Shown in pieces: positions 1 to 8,388 of a DNA stretch of 64,000 nt. Positions within the stretch are counted from its first letter, which is position 1. Each line of letters opens with the position of its first letter. The position numbers were made by a program, and so were the translations under genes. Source of the DNA: Paracoccaceae bacterium. Lineage in GTDB: Bacteria; Pseudomonadota; Alphaproteobacteria; Rhodobacterales; Rhodobacteraceae. The notes under the pieces were generated by a model that saw nothing but the letters and a program-made list of their open reading frames with translations, was not told the DNA's origin and searched no databases. Location: NCBI GenBank assembly GCA_002709405.1, contig PAQV01000035.1:1-64000 (forward strand), given 5' to 3'.

Positions 1-381
1 GAGCAGCGCGGTGCGGGCGTCGGCCTCGAGCCGGGCCTGATGAAGGTCGCTGCGCAGGGCCTCGTTCTCGGCGCTGAGCCCGGCCCGCTGACGGACCATG
101 AAGGTCGCCGCGACCATTGCAGCGCCGATCAGGAAGGCGATGGCGGACAGATAGAGGATGTCGATGTCGGTGAGCATCCGGCCGACCTCGACGGCCAGAT
201 CCGGCTCGCCGCTCTGGGCAGCTGCCGGGCCGGTCGAGGCCGCCAGGGAGGTCGTCAGGACCGCGGCCGTCGTCGTCGCCCACCACGCCCCGTGGAGGAT
301 GACGGCTGAGGCCAGATTTTGGTTAGAATCCGTGCGCGACCCGTTTGCGCCGCCGCGCCCGGGTTCGATGTCTCTCGACAT
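1..381 (-). CDS. N-terminal part of a membrane-anchored protein, possibly a sensor kinase (runs off left edge)
   Basis: An open minus-strand frame starts at ATG 381 and continues through position 1, giving 127 visible residues with no stop. It has a short polar N-terminus, a hydrophobic segment at about residues 27-48, an extracytoplasmic stretch, a second hydrophobic segment at about 75-96, and then a charged, heptad-like stretch at about 98-125 (AENEALRSDL) that looks like the start of a coiled coil. Two membrane spans followed by a coiled linker is the usual N-terminal layout of a membrane sensor (histidine kinase or similar). The catalytic part would lie outside the window, so the kinase assignment is inference only. 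It is transcribed in the same direction as ahcY but sits beyond an ahcY terminator-like hairpin. Confidence 0.55.
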   Translation of the reverse strand, partial: MSRDIEPGRGGANGSRTDSNQNLASAVILHGAWWATTTAAVLTTSLAASTGPAAAQSGEPDLAVEVGRMLTDIDILYLSAIAFLIGAAMVAATFMVRQRAGLSAENEALRSDLHQARLEADARTALL

Positions 382-540
382 ATGAGTTTGCCCTCGTCTT
401 TGCCGCCGCTGTCGAGACTGAACTCAACGCATCTCGTTCAAAGCTCTCGTTTCCGCATCGGAAAGCCTTGATTCGGTCATATTAGCGGCTGGTGAATCGG
501 GCGCAATCCGTAATATTTAACTAAAGCTGAAATGAAATCG

Positions 541-566
541 CCCGGCGAGGCTTGCGCTTCGCCGGG
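541..566 (-). terminator. Hairpin downstream of ahcY
   Basis: Positions 541-551 and 556-566 form an 11-bp stem (one G-T wobble) with a 4-nt loop. Read on the minus strand it follows the ahcY stop at 599 and is followed by a moderately T-rich tract (GATTTCATTTC). It is probably the intrinsic terminator of ahcY. Confidence 0.65.
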
Positions 567-598
567 CCATGTGAGTCGGCCGTGGGGCCGGCTGCAAA

Positions 599-1993
599 TC
601 AGTAGCGATAGTGCTCAGGCTTGTAGGGGCCCTGCTGCTCGACGCCGATATAGGACGCCTGTTCTTCCGTGAGCTCCGACAACCTTGCGCCGAGCTTGCC
701 GAGATGCAGGCGCGCGACCTTCTCGTCGAGATGCTTGGGCAGGACGTAGACCTGGTTCTCGTACTGCTCGCCCTTGGTGAACAGCTCGATCTGGGCCAGC
801 GTCTGGTTGGTGAAGGACGCCGACATCACGAAAGACGGGTGGCCGGTGGCGTTGCCCAGGTTCAGCAGGCGGCCTTCGGACAGCAGGATGATCCGGTTGC
901 CCGAGGGCATCTCGATCATGTCGACCTGGTCCTTGATGTTGGTCCACTTGTGGTTCTTCAGGTTGGCCACCTGGATTTCGTTGTCGAAGTGCCCGATGTT
1001 GCCGACGATCGCCATGTCCTTCATCGCGCGCATGTGCTCGATGCGGATGACGTCCTTGTTGCCGGTCGTGGTGACAAAGATGTCGGCCGTTTCGACCACG
1101 TCTTCCAGGGTCACGACCTGGAACCCGTCCATCGCCGCCTGCAGGGCGCAGATCGGGTCGATTTCGGTGACGATCACGCGGGCACCCGCGCCCGACAGCG
1201 ATGCGGCAGAGCCCTTGCCCACGTCGCCATAGCCACACACGACGGCGACCTTGCCGGCCATCATCGTGTCGGTGGCGCGGCGGATGCCGTCGACCAGGGA
1301 TTCGTTGCAGCCGTACTTGTTGTCGAATTTCGACTTGGTCACGCTGTCGTTGACGTTGATCGCCGGGAAGGGCAGCTGGCCGGCCTCGACCATCTGGTAC
1401 AGGCGATGCACGCCGGTGGTCGTTTCTTCCGACACACCCTTGATCATCGCCTTCTGCTTGGTGAACCAGCCCGGCGTTTCGGCCATGCGCTTCTTGATCT
1501 GTGCAAACAGGGCCACCTCTTCTTCCGAGGTCGGCGTTTCGATCAGGTCGGTTTCACCAGCTTCGACCCGGGCACCCATCAGGATGTACAGGGTCGCGTC
1601 GCCCCCGTCGTCCAGGATCATGTTGCAGCCGCCGTCTTCGAACATGAAGATCTTGTCGGCGTAATCCCAGTATTCCTCTAGCGTTTCGCCCTTGATGGCG
1701 AAGACCGGGATGCCGGCCTTGGCGATCGCGGCGGCGGCGTGGTCCTGGGTGGAAAAGATGTTGCACGAGGCCCAGCGGACATCAGCGCCCAGGGCCACGA
1801 GGGTTTCGATCAGGACTGCGGTCTGGATCGTCATGTGCAGCGATCCGGCGATGCGCGCGCCTTTCAGCGGCTTCGCCTCGCCATATTCTTCGCGCAGCGC
1901 CATCAGGCCAGGCATTTCGGTCTCGGCGATATCGAGTTCCTTGCGGCCGAATTCGGCCAGCGAAATGTCCTTGACGATATAGTCTTCGGCCAT
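599..1993 (-). CDS. ahcY: Adenosylhomocysteinase (S-adenosyl-L-homocysteine hydrolase)
   Basis: Reversibly hydrolyses S-adenosylhomocysteine to adenosine and homocysteine in the cytoplasm. This removes the product inhibitor of methyltransferases and feeds homocysteine back to methionine. The 464-residue product matches the usual bacterial length. Visible signatures are [10 protein letters not shown] (about 52-61), the substrate region [14 protein letters not shown] (76-89), [11 protein letters not shown] (215-225), the NAD-binding GYGDVGKG (254-261) and the family C-terminus KPEHYRY. The open frame extends further upstream, but ATG 1993 is chosen because GGAGAG lies 8 nt before it and the protein then begins in the family's usual way. 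It is divergent from the HD-domain gene across about 140 bp. No SAH riboswitch is evident in that gap. Confidence 0.97.
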   Translation of the reverse strand: MAEDYIVKDISLAEFGRKELDIAETEMPGLMALREEYGEAKPLKGARIAGSLHMTIQTAVLIETLVALGADVRWASCNIFSTQDHAAAAIAKAGIPVFAIKGETLEEYWDYADKIFMFEDGGCNMILDDGGDATLYILMGARVEAGETDLIETPTSEEEVALFAQIKKRMAETPGWFTKQKAMIKGVSEETTTGVHRLYQMVEAGQLPFPAINVNDSVTKSKFDNKYGCNESLVDGIRRATDTMMAGKVAVVCGYGDVGKGSAASLSGAGARVIVTEIDPICALQAAMDGFQVVTLEDVVETADIFVTTTGNKDVIRIEHMRAMKDMAIVGNIGHFDNEIQVANLKNHKWTNIKDQVDMIEMPSGNRIILLSEGRLLNLGNATGHPSFVMSASFTNQTLAQIELFTKGEQYENQVYVLPKHLDEKVARLHLGKLGARLSELTEEQASYIGVEQQGPYKPEHYRY

Positions 1994-2131
1994 GGGGTAA
2001 GCTCTCCAGGTCTGACAAAGTTGCCGTGGCCTAACATTCCGGTGGCTCAACAGCAATGAGGCAAGGTTGACACCAAGGCCGCTGATATGGTTGCCAAGGC
2101 GCGCCTGCCTGCAAGACGGACACTTGCCCCC

Positions 2132-2722
2132 ATGAAACAACCCCGCGCCTGGCAACGGATGCTGTCCGGTCGCCGCCTGGATCTGTTGGATCCGACCCCG
2201 GTGGATATCGAAATCGAGGACATCGCCCACGGGCTGGCATTTGTGGCCCGCTGGAACGGGCAGACGGCGGGCGATTACGCCTATTCGGTGGCCGAACATT
2301 CCCTGCTGGTCGAGGTGATCTTCGGGCGCCTGCAACCCGAGGCTCCGGTCAAGTGGCGGCTGGCGGCCTTGCTGCATGATGCGCCGGAATACGTGATCGG
2401 CGACATGATCTCTCCGGTGAAGGCGGCGGTCGGGCCCGATTACGGGGCCCTGGACGACAGGCTGACCGCGGCGATCCACATAAGGTTCGGTTTGCCGGCG
2501 GCGATTCCCGTGAAGGTGAAGAAGCAGATCAAGAAGGCCGACCGGATCTCGGCCTGGATGGAAGCCACGCGCATCGCGGGGTTTTCCGAAACCGAGGCGA
2601 CCAAGTTCTTTGGCTGCCCGGCACCCGAGCTGATCGCCGGGCTGGATATCGTGTTGCGGCCGCCAGTGGCTGTGCGCGCCGACTTTACCGCGCGCCACGC
2701 GGATCTGATGGCGCATCTTTAG
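2132..2722 (+). CDS. HD-domain hydrolase, YfbR-like
   Basis: A 196-residue HD-superfamily metal-dependent phosphohydrolase, probably acting on a nucleotide or nucleoside monophosphate like the YfbR 5'-nucleotidases. The metal ligands are visible: H33, H56, the H82-D83 pair in LLHDAPE, and a distal Asp in KKADRIS. There is no signal peptide or second domain. An in-frame ATG at 2087 would add 15 residues. ATG 2132 (MKQPRAW) is preferred because homologous proteins, as I remember them, begin here; no strong ribosome site distinguishes the two. It is divergent from ahcY and convergent with the small secreted protein downstream. The substrate is not deducible. Confidence 0.85.
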   Translation: MKQPRAWQRMLSGRRLDLLDPTPVDIEIEDIAHGLAFVARWNGQTAGDYAYSVAEHSLLVEVIFGRLQPEAPVKWRLAALLHDAPEYVIGDMISPVKAAVGPDYGALDDRLTAAIHIRFGLPAAIPVKVKKQIKKADRISAWMEATRIAGFSETEATKFFGCPAPELIAGLDIVLRPPVAVRADFTARHADLMAHL

Positions 2723-2759
2723 ACCGTTTGGGTCAGGCACATGCAGTGATCCTCCCGCA

Positions 2760-2780
2760 CCGGCCCCTCCCCCGGGCCGG
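2760..2780. terminator. GC-rich hairpin between convergent genes
   Basis: A perfect 7-bp stem (2760-2766 with 2774-2780) sits between two convergent genes. Neither strand shows a following T-run, so this is a possible bidirectional terminator only. Confidence 0.35.
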
Positions 2781-2792
2781 GCTACGGGCGGA

Positions 2793-3098
2793 TCAACCGG
2801 CCACGCCTTCTTCGGTTTCGCCCATGGCCGATTGCCAGGACTGGCCGGTGGCCATGATGCAGGCAAACCCATCTGCCCGGGTCACGAAGACCGTGAAGCT
2901 GCCCGATTGCGACGTCCAGATTTCGACGAGCTGCTGGGCATTTTGCAATCCGCCCCCTTGCAGGGATTCGGAATATTTCTTTTCAAGGGTCTGCACGAGA
3001 ACATCACGCGGCAGACAACGCGCGTTTTGAGCAAGAACCGGCGGTGCGAGGGCAGCGACCCCGAACACGACGGCCATGGCGAGAGTACGCTTGAACAT
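2793..3098 (-). CDS. Small exported protein of unknown function
   Basis: A 101-residue protein not recognised as a named family. ATG 3098 is preferred over an upstream in-frame start because GGAGG lies 5 nt before it and the product then begins with a clean Sec signal peptide (MFKR, then a hydrophobic core, cleavage likely after VLA at about residue 23). The mature part is about 78 residues with exactly two cysteines, C28 and C80, which could form a disulfide in the periplasm. It contains [15 protein letters not shown] and ends in an acidic tail. It lies between the HD hydrolase and regA as a single gene. No function is proposed. Confidence 0.75.
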   Translation of the reverse strand: MFKRTLAMAVVFGVAALAPPVLAQNARCLPRDVLVQTLEKKYSESLQGGGLQNAQQLVEIWTSQSGSFTVFVTRADGFACIMATGQSWQSAMGETEEGVAG

Positions 3099-3403
3099 GG
3101 CAACCTCCAGATTTTCCAAAATGACGCCGACTTTTCCGGCCAGCGCCCGTTGCGTCGTAGGTAAACTATGGAGGTGGGGGCCTTAATGGGCTGTGAAGCG
3201 CGTCACATTCCCGCCATATTTCACTGGTGTCCCCAACGAAACACGGCTGCGTGGACGCCTTTTGTTCCGCTGACACGGGCACTTAGACGCAGTGCCCTAT
3301 TTCTGAGCAGTCTAAGGAAAATTTTCCAAAGGAACGAGGTTTTCACTTTGACCCGGCCGGGCCGCCGATTCCCGCGCAACCGCGGGACCGGCCAAAACCC
3401 TGC
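3099..3403. other. Intergenic region between the small exported protein and regA
   Basis: About 305 bp without a convincing gene. It must hold the promoter of the minus-strand exported-protein gene and the 3' end of the regA transcript. Visible structure: a perfect 12-bp palindrome GGAAAATTTTCC at 3316-3327 and a hairpin next to the regA stop. Open frames here have no ribosome site or recognisable product. Confidence 0.6.
3370..3387 (-). terminator. Hairpin downstream of regA
   Basis: A 7-bp perfect stem (3370-3376 with 3381-3387, loop CAAC) lies 17 bp after the regA stop on the minus strand. No T-run follows, so intrinsic termination is uncertain. Confidence 0.4.
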
Positions 3404-3958
3404 TTAGCGGGGCGAGCGTTTCGCCAGGATCCGTTGCAGCGTCCGCCGGTGCATGTTGAGCCGCCGCGCCGTTTCCGAGACGTTCCGGTCGCACAATTCA
3501 TAGACCCGCTGGATATGTTCCCAGCGCACGCGATCCGCGCTCATCGGGTTCTCGGGCGGCGGGGGCAGTTCATCCCCCTTGGCCAGCAGCGCATTGGTGA
3601 TGTCGGTCGCGTCGGCCGGTTTCGACAGGTAATCCGTCGCCCCGATCTTCACAGCCGCCACCGCCGTGGCAATCGCCCCGTAGCCTGTCAGCACGACAAC
3701 CCGGCAATCGGGCCGCTTTTCGCGCAACACTTCGACCACGTCCAACCCGTTGCCGTCTTCAAGCCGCAGGTCGACCACCGCGAAGGCCGGCGGCCGGGCG
3801 GTGGCTATGGCCCGCCCTCCGGCGACGGACCCGGCGGTTTCAATCTCGAACCCGCGCTTTTCCATCGCCTTGGCCATCCGGCGCAGAAACGGTTCATCGT
3901 CATCGACCAGAAGCAAGGTCTTGTCCGGCCCGATGTCCTCGATCGCCCCGTCGGCCAT
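3404..3958 (-). CDS. regA: Redox response regulator RegA/PrrA/ActR
   Basis: DNA-binding partner of the RegB sensor kinase. In photosynthetic and other alphaproteobacteria this pair controls photosynthesis, carbon and nitrogen fixation, and respiratory oxidases in response to redox state. The 184-residue product has a receiver domain (about 14-125) with acidic pocket DDDE (20-22), phospho-acceptor D63 in VVDLRLEDG, and the switch lysine in YLSKPA. It ends in a Fis-type helix-turn-helix (NVSETARRLNMHRRTLQRIL, about 158-177) that is nearly invariant in this family. It follows senC on the minus strand with a 70-bp gap and is divergent from regB, the classic arrangement. The length matches known RegA proteins. 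Confidence 0.96.
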   Translation of the reverse strand: MADGAIEDIGPDKTLLLVDDDEPFLRRMAKAMEKRGFEIETAGSVAGGRAIATARPPAFAVVDLRLEDGNGLDVVEVLREKRPDCRVVVLTGYGAIATAVAAVKIGATDYLSKPADATDITNALLAKGDELPPPPENPMSADRVRWEHIQRVYELCDRNVSETARRLNMHRRTLQRILAKRSPR

Positions 3959-4028
3959 GATCTCTCTCCAACCCCTCTGTCAGCGCAGGAATATTACGCC
4001 CTGAGCGTGAAAGATCAAATGCCAGCTA

Positions 4029-4646
4029 TCAGCGGGTATGGTCAAGGAAACATCCGACCTCGTCGGCAAGCTGTTCGGCGGTCAGATCCCTGCGGAAGAA
4101 CCCGACGGTGCCCTCGTCCGGCAGGGTCAGGTAGGTGAAGGTCGAATGGTCGACCAGGTAATAGTCGTCCTCGGCGGGATGGGCCTTGTAATAGGTCTTG
4201 TAGGCCTTGGACGCGGCGGCGACCTGCTCGGGGCTGCCGGTCAGACCGATCATCTTCTCGTGAAGGACTTCGGCGAATTCTCCGACGGCCCTGGGCGTGT
4301 CCCGCTGCGGGTCGATGGAAATGAACACCGGCGTCACCGACAGGCCCCGTTCGGCCAGGATATCCGTGGTTTCGGCATTCCGCGTCGTGTCCAGCGGGCA
4401 GACGTCGGGGCAGAAGGTGTAGCCGAAATAGACCAGCGACGGTTCCGTGATCACATCCGCATCGGTCACGGTCGACCCGGTCTTGTCCAGCAGTTCGAAC
4501 GGCCCGCCGATCTCTCCGCCGGCGACCGCCCCGCCATTGCAGCTGGCATAGTCATCGTCGGGTTTCATCAGCCGCGTGGCCGCGTAGGTGCCCAAAAGAG
4601 CGACGGCAACGACGGCCGCGGCGGCCAGAGCAAGGTAACGGGTCAT
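4029..4646 (-). CDS. senC: SCO1/SenC/PrrC copper chaperone-like protein
   Basis: Membrane-anchored periplasmic thioredoxin-fold protein that helps assemble the CuA/CuB centres of haem-copper oxidases and is linked to RegB signalling. ATG 4646 is chosen over an upstream start because GGAGG lies 7 nt before it. The product is 205 residues with an N-terminal membrane anchor (about 4-25), the metal-binding CxxxC in TFCPDVC, and the conserved distal histidine in DHSTFTYL. IDPQRDTP is also family-typical. It is co-directional with regA and divergent from regB, with about 95 bp between the two start codons that must hold both promoters. Confidence 0.94.
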   Translation of the reverse strand: MTRYLALAAAAVVAVALLGTYAATRLMKPDDDYASCNGGAVAGGEIGGPFELLDKTGSTVTDADVITEPSLVYFGYTFCPDVCPLDTTRNAETTDILAERGLSVTPVFISIDPQRDTPRAVGEFAEVLHEKMIGLTGSPEQVAAASKAYKTYYKAHPAEDDYYLVDHSTFTYLTLPDEGTVGFFRRDLTAEQLADEVGCFLDHTR

Positions 4647-4740
4647 CGGCTGACCTCCCATGGTAGAGTTGAACCTGCCCCCGCGCGCCCGTAACAATCG
4701 GTTGACCGCCATGGCCGGGCACATCCCAAACGGAACGCGA

Positions 4741-6138
4741 ATGCAGCAATCGGGGCTACACTTAAGACTGGGTCAGCAGCGCGGCAACTGGATCCGCCTG
4801 CGGACCCTGATCCTGCTACGTTGGGTCGCGATCGTCGGCCAGGTCACGGCCATCACCGTCGCCGAACGGACCTATCACCTGACGCTGGACGTGGGCCTGT
4901 GCTTCGTGGCCGTGGGCATCGCCGTGATCGGCAACCTGATCGCGATGTTCGTCTATCCGGAAAACAAGCGCCTGACCGAGGCCGAGAACTTCCTGATGGT
5001 GCTGTTCGACCTGTTGCAGCTGTCGGCCCTGCTGTTCCTGACCGGCGGTCTGCACAACCCGTTCTGCGTGCTGCTGCTGGCCCCGGTCACCATTGCGGCC
5101 AGCGTGTTGTCGCTGCGCTCGACGATGATGGTCGGCGGGACGGCCATTGTCATTGTCACCCTGCTGGCCGAATTCCACCTGCCCCTGCGCAATGAAGCCG
5201 GTGTCATCCTGCGCGTGCCCGAGATCTTCGTTTTCGGCACCTGGCTGTCCCTGATCATCGCGACGATCTTCATGGGCCTCTATTCCCGGCGGGTCTCGTC
5301 CGAGATGAACTCGATGGCCGACGCCCTGACCGCGACCCAGATGGCGCTGGCCCGTGAACAGAAGCTGACCGACCTGGGCGGTGTCGTGGCTGCGGCGGCG
5401 CATGAACTTGGCACGCCGCTGGCGACGATAAAGCTGGCCTCGGCCGAGCTGATGGAGGAACTCGAAGATCGCCCCGAGCTGCAGGAGGATGCCGCCCTGA
5501 TCCGCGAGCAGGCCGACCGATGCCGGGACATTCTCCGAGATATGGGACGCGCGGGGAAGGACGACCTGCATTTGCGCCAGGCGCCCCTGTCGGCCGTTCT
5601 GGAAGAGGCGGCCGAGCCGCACATGCATCGCGGCAAGATCATCCATTTCGAGGACGGTCCGGGCGAAGGCGGATCCCTGCAGCAGCCCTCGATCCTGCGC
5701 ATGCCCGAGGTCATCCATGGCATGCGCAATCTGATTCAAAATGCCGTCGATTTTGCCCGGGGCAATGTCTGGGTCGAAAGCCTGTGGACCGAAGACAGCA
5801 TCTCGGTGCGAATCCTTGACGACGGCGAGGGCTTTCCCGCGCACCTGATCGGGCGCATCGGCGACCCGTTCGTGCGCCGGCGCAAGACCGAAACTGAGGT
5901 GGCCGCGCGCCCGGAATACGAGGGCATGGGGCTGGGCCTGTTCATCGCCAAGACCTTGCTGGAACGGTCCGGAGCCGAGCTGAGCTTTGCCAATGGCAGC
6001 GACCCATTCACCGCCGACCTGCCCGATACCGAACGGCGCGGCGCCATCGTCGAGGTCGTCTGGCCGCGCGCCAAGATCGACGCCCAGGCCAAGGGAAACA
6101 CGGTGCCCCTGGGCCAGAACCGCCCGATCCGGGCCTAG
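4741..6138 (+). CDS. regB: Redox sensor histidine kinase RegB/PrrB
   Basis: Membrane sensor kinase that reads the quinone pool and phosphorylates RegA. Starting at ATG 4741 gives 465 residues, close to known RegB proteins; in-frame starts at 4660 and 4711 also exist and no start has a strong ribosome site. About six hydrophobic segments fill residues 20-180. The quinone-binding heptapeptide GGLHNPF is at 102-108 and the phospho-accepting H221 is in AAHELGTPLATI. The redox-active cysteine is C261 (DRCRDIL); the His-to-Cys spacing equals the H225/C265 spacing I recall for R. capsulatus RegB. The N box (NLIQNAVDFA) and G box (GMGLGLFIA) of the ATPase domain are intact, so both known redox inputs appear preserved. 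Confidence 0.95.
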   Translation: MQQSGLHLRLGQQRGNWIRLRTLILLRWVAIVGQVTAITVAERTYHLTLDVGLCFVAVGIAVIGNLIAMFVYPENKRLTEAENFLMVLFDLLQLSALLFLTGGLHNPFCVLLLAPVTIAASVLSLRSTMMVGGTAIVIVTLLAEFHLPLRNEAGVILRVPEIFVFGTWLSLIIATIFMGLYSRRVSSEMNSMADALTATQMALAREQKLTDLGGVVAAAAHELGTPLATIKLASAELMEELEDRPELQEDAALIREQADRCRDILRDMGRAGKDDLHLRQAPLSAVLEEAAEPHMHRGKIIHFEDGPGEGGSLQQPSILRMPEVIHGMRNLIQNAVDFARGNVWVESLWTEDSISVRILDDGEGFPAHLIGRIGDPFVRRRKTETEVAARPEYEGMGLGLFIAKTLLERSGAELSFANGSDPFTADLPDTERRGAIVEVVWPRAKIDAQAKGNTVPLGQNRPIRA

Positions 6139-6189
6139 TCGTGGGCGGTCGCTCCGCCGGGGTTTCCGGGCGAAAATCCAGAGGCTTGA

Positions 6190-6205
6190 TTAAGCGGTCG
6201 TTAAC
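6190..6205 (+). promoter_or_regulatory. Perfect CtrA box upstream of the DivL-like gene
   Basis: TTAA-N7-TTAAC, the full CtrA recognition consensus of alphaproteobacteria, starts at 6190 with the second half at 6201. It lies 50 bp before the DivL-like start codon in a 116-bp gap after regB. CtrA control of the downstream run is inferred from the site alone. Confidence 0.6.
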
Positions 6206-6254
6206 ACTTTTACGGTCAGGATAGCGGTCACGAGAGAGGCGACGGGCTGCCAGC

Positions 6255-7835
6255 ATGATGTTTTCTGACGTATTGGAATGGGCGGGTCTTGCGGCCCTAT
6301 GCATGGCGGCAGCGCTGGGGTCGGCGATCTGGATACAGGCCGGACGCGGAGGATCGTCCCGCTGGCGGCAGGTCTCGCGTCTACCGGAACAATCCGAACC
6401 CGTCTTCCTGTTCGACGAGGACACCCTGATGGATTCCAGCGCTGCCGGACGGGCCTTGCTGGATGCCGACGAAACCGATGGCACGCGCGTCGATATCTCG
6501 GACCTTGCGGTGCTGCGCACGGTGCTGGGCAAACGGTTCCTCGGACTCGACACGCTGGACGCGGTCGAGGACGAAGCGGTCTTTGCCGCACGGGATTCGC
6601 TGGATGGCTACGAATTGCTGGCCGAACGGCTGGACGGGATCCTTCGGCTGGAAGTCCGGCCGATCCGGCTGCCCGGCCTGGCCAACTCGCGCAGCCCCGC
6701 GGCGCTGCATGCGCTCGAGGTCGAATACGACACGCTGCGCGGCACCATGGACATGGCGCCCTATCCGATCTGGCGGGTCAACGACGGCGGCGAGGTCAGC
6801 TGGTTCAACGCGGCCTATGCCGACCTGTTTCACCGCACCCACGGCACCCGGCCCCACCCGGGCCAGCGGCTGTTCCAGTCGGCGCTGGACACCAAGCCCA
6901 GCGGCAGCCGTATCCGGGCCTCGATCTCGATCCCCGGGCAGGACAATTTCTTCTGGTACGATGTGTGGATCACGCGGCACGACGGCTACCGGATGTTCTA
7001 CGCGGTCGATGTCGGGGCCGTGGTCAATGCCGAAACCGCCCAGCGCAATTTCGTGCAGACGCTGACCAAGACCTTCGCGCAATTGTCCATTGGGCTGGCG
7101 ATTTTCGACCGCAACCGCCAGCTGGCCCTGTTCAATCCGGCGCTGATCGACCTGACGGCCCTGCCGGCCGATTTCCTGTCGGCCCGGCCCAACCTCTTGT
7201 CCTTCTTCGACCGCCTCCGCGACGGCCGCATGATGCCCGAACCGAAGGATTACCGGACCTGGCGCGACCAGATGGCCGACCTCGTGGCCGCTGCCGCGGA
7301 TGGCAGCTATCGCGAGACATGGTCGCTGCCCTCGGGGTCGATCTACCAGGTCAGCGGCCGGCCGCATCCCGATGGCGCCGTGGCCTTCCTGTTCGAAGAC
7401 ATCACGGCAGAGGTCTCTCTGACCCGCCGATTCCGCTCGGAACTGGAAATCAGCCAGTCGATCCTGGATCACGTCGACGATGCCATCGCCGTGTTCGGGG
7501 CCAACGGCGTTCTGACCCTGTCGAACGCCGCCTACCGGGAGTTGTGGAACGCCGACCCTGACTCCAGCTTTGCCGAGGTCACCATCTTCGACACCACCCG
7601 CGACTGGCAATCGCGGTCCATGCCGACGCCTGTCTGGGGCGATCTGCGCGAGTTCGTTTCCGGCACGCCGGACCGCTCGACCTGGTGGGCCAATGTCACG
7701 CTGAACAGCGGCGAAGACGTCGCCTGCACCGTTCACCCGATCCAGGACGGGGCGACACTGGTCTGCTTCCGCCGGACGGGCCTTAAAGAGGATGGCGGCT
7801 CGGTCGCCCAGCTGTCCCATGCCGATGCACGCTGA
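6255..7835 (+). CDS. divL: PAS-domain protein, DivL-like (no kinase domain)
   Basis: A 526-residue protein with one N-terminal membrane segment (about 8-27) and then several PAS-like regions (about 45-140, 155-265, 270-390 and 395-510). PAS signatures include WRVNDGGEVSWFNAAY, GLAIFDRNRQLALFNPAL and AIAVFGANGVLTLSNAAY. No HisKA or HATPase domain follows. In Caulobacter a PAS-rich pseudokinase, DivL, controls CckA in the CtrA phosphorelay. From memory, Rhodobacterales have a shorter DivL lacking the ATPase part that regulates CtrA and gene-transfer-agent output. The position directly before tsaE-amgK-murU-addB fits the divL neighbourhood as I recall it, and a perfect CtrA box lies upstream. 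The domain type is confident; the DivL identity is inference. Confidence 0.75.
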   Translation: MMFSDVLEWAGLAALCMAAALGSAIWIQAGRGGSSRWRQVSRLPEQSEPVFLFDEDTLMDSSAAGRALLDADETDGTRVDISDLAVLRTVLGKRFLGLDTLDAVEDEAVFAARDSLDGYELLAERLDGILRLEVRPIRLPGLANSRSPAALHALEVEYDTLRGTMDMAPYPIWRVNDGGEVSWFNAAYADLFHRTHGTRPHPGQRLFQSALDTKPSGSRIRASISIPGQDNFFWYDVWITRHDGYRMFYAVDVGAVVNAETAQRNFVQTLTKTFAQLSIGLAIFDRNRQLALFNPALIDLTALPADFLSARPNLLSFFDRLRDGRMMPEPKDYRTWRDQMADLVAAAADGSYRETWSLPSGSIYQVSGRPHPDGAVAFLFEDITAEVSLTRRFRSELEISQSILDHVDDAIAVFGANGVLTLSNAAYRELWNADPDSSFAEVTIFDTTRDWQSRSMPTPVWGDLREFVSGTPDRSTWWANVTLNSGEDVACTVHPIQDGATLVCFRRTGLKEDGGSVAQLSHADAR

Positions 7836-7917
7836 CCTGTCGCGGCAGGCGATCAGCCGCTGAAATCAGCGTCGATCCGACCTTGCAGCAGGGGGCGTCG
7901 GGCGGCATTCTGCGCCC

Positions 7918-8388
7918 ATGTCTCCGCCCCCTGTCATCGACCTTCCATCCCCTGATGCCACTGCCGCCTTCGCGGCCTCCCTCGCCCCCTGCCTTGTACC
8001 CGGCGATGTGGTCTTGCTTGATGGACCGGTCGGCGCCGGAAAATCCCATTTCGCCCGCGCGCTGATCCAGTCGGTGCAAGAGGTGCCCGAGGACGTGCCA
8101 AGCCCGACCTTCACGCTTGTGCAAAGCTACGACACCTCGCGCGGGACCATCTGGCATTGCGATCTGTACCGCATGTCCGGGCCGGATGAGCTGGTGGAAC
8201 TGGGCCTGATCGACGCCTTTGACGAGGCCATCTGCCTGGTCGAATGGCCCGACCGGCTGGGCGAGCTTGCCCCGGAATCGGCCCTTCGCCTGACCTTCAC
8301 CCCGGATGGCTCCGACCCCGATCTGCGCAAGGTCGCCATCAACGGGGGCGCGGATTGGACCGGGCGGCTGGCGGGTATCGCCGCATGA
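7918..8388 (+). CDS. tsaE: tRNA threonylcarbamoyladenosine biosynthesis ATPase TsaE
   Basis: Small P-loop ATPase that works with TsaB and TsaD to install t6A37 on ANN-decoding tRNAs. It is 156 residues, the usual length. Motifs are the Walker A GPVGAGKS (36-43), the family signature PSPTFTLVQSYD, the WHCDLYR motif and LVEWPDR. The ATG at 7918 lacks a strong ribosome site but gives a normal N-terminus. Its stop overlaps the start of amgK by 4 bp (ATGA), indicating translational coupling within the divL-to-addA run. Confidence 0.95.
   Translation: MSPPPVIDLPSPDATAAFAASLAPCLVPGDVVLLDGPVGAGKSHFARALIQSVQEVPEDVPSPTFTLVQSYDTSRGTIWHCDLYRMSGPDELVELGLIDAFDEAICLVEWPDRLGELAPESALRLTFTPDGSDPDLRKVAINGGADWTGRLAGIAA

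Noticed and set aside
517-543. Near-CtrA site (TTAA-N7-TGAA) between the left-edge gene and ahcY
   Set aside because: One half-site is mismatched and it overlaps the ahcY terminator tract. A similar one-mismatch site at 54529-54544 before the RbaY-like gene is likewise too weak to call.
1994-2131. SAH riboswitch upstream of ahcY
   Set aside because: The short gap has no recognisable conserved riboswitch core or paired elements on the minus strand.
3168-3407. A 79-codon plus-strand frame in the gap before regA
   Set aside because: It has no ribosome site, no recognisable product, and runs over the regA 3' end.
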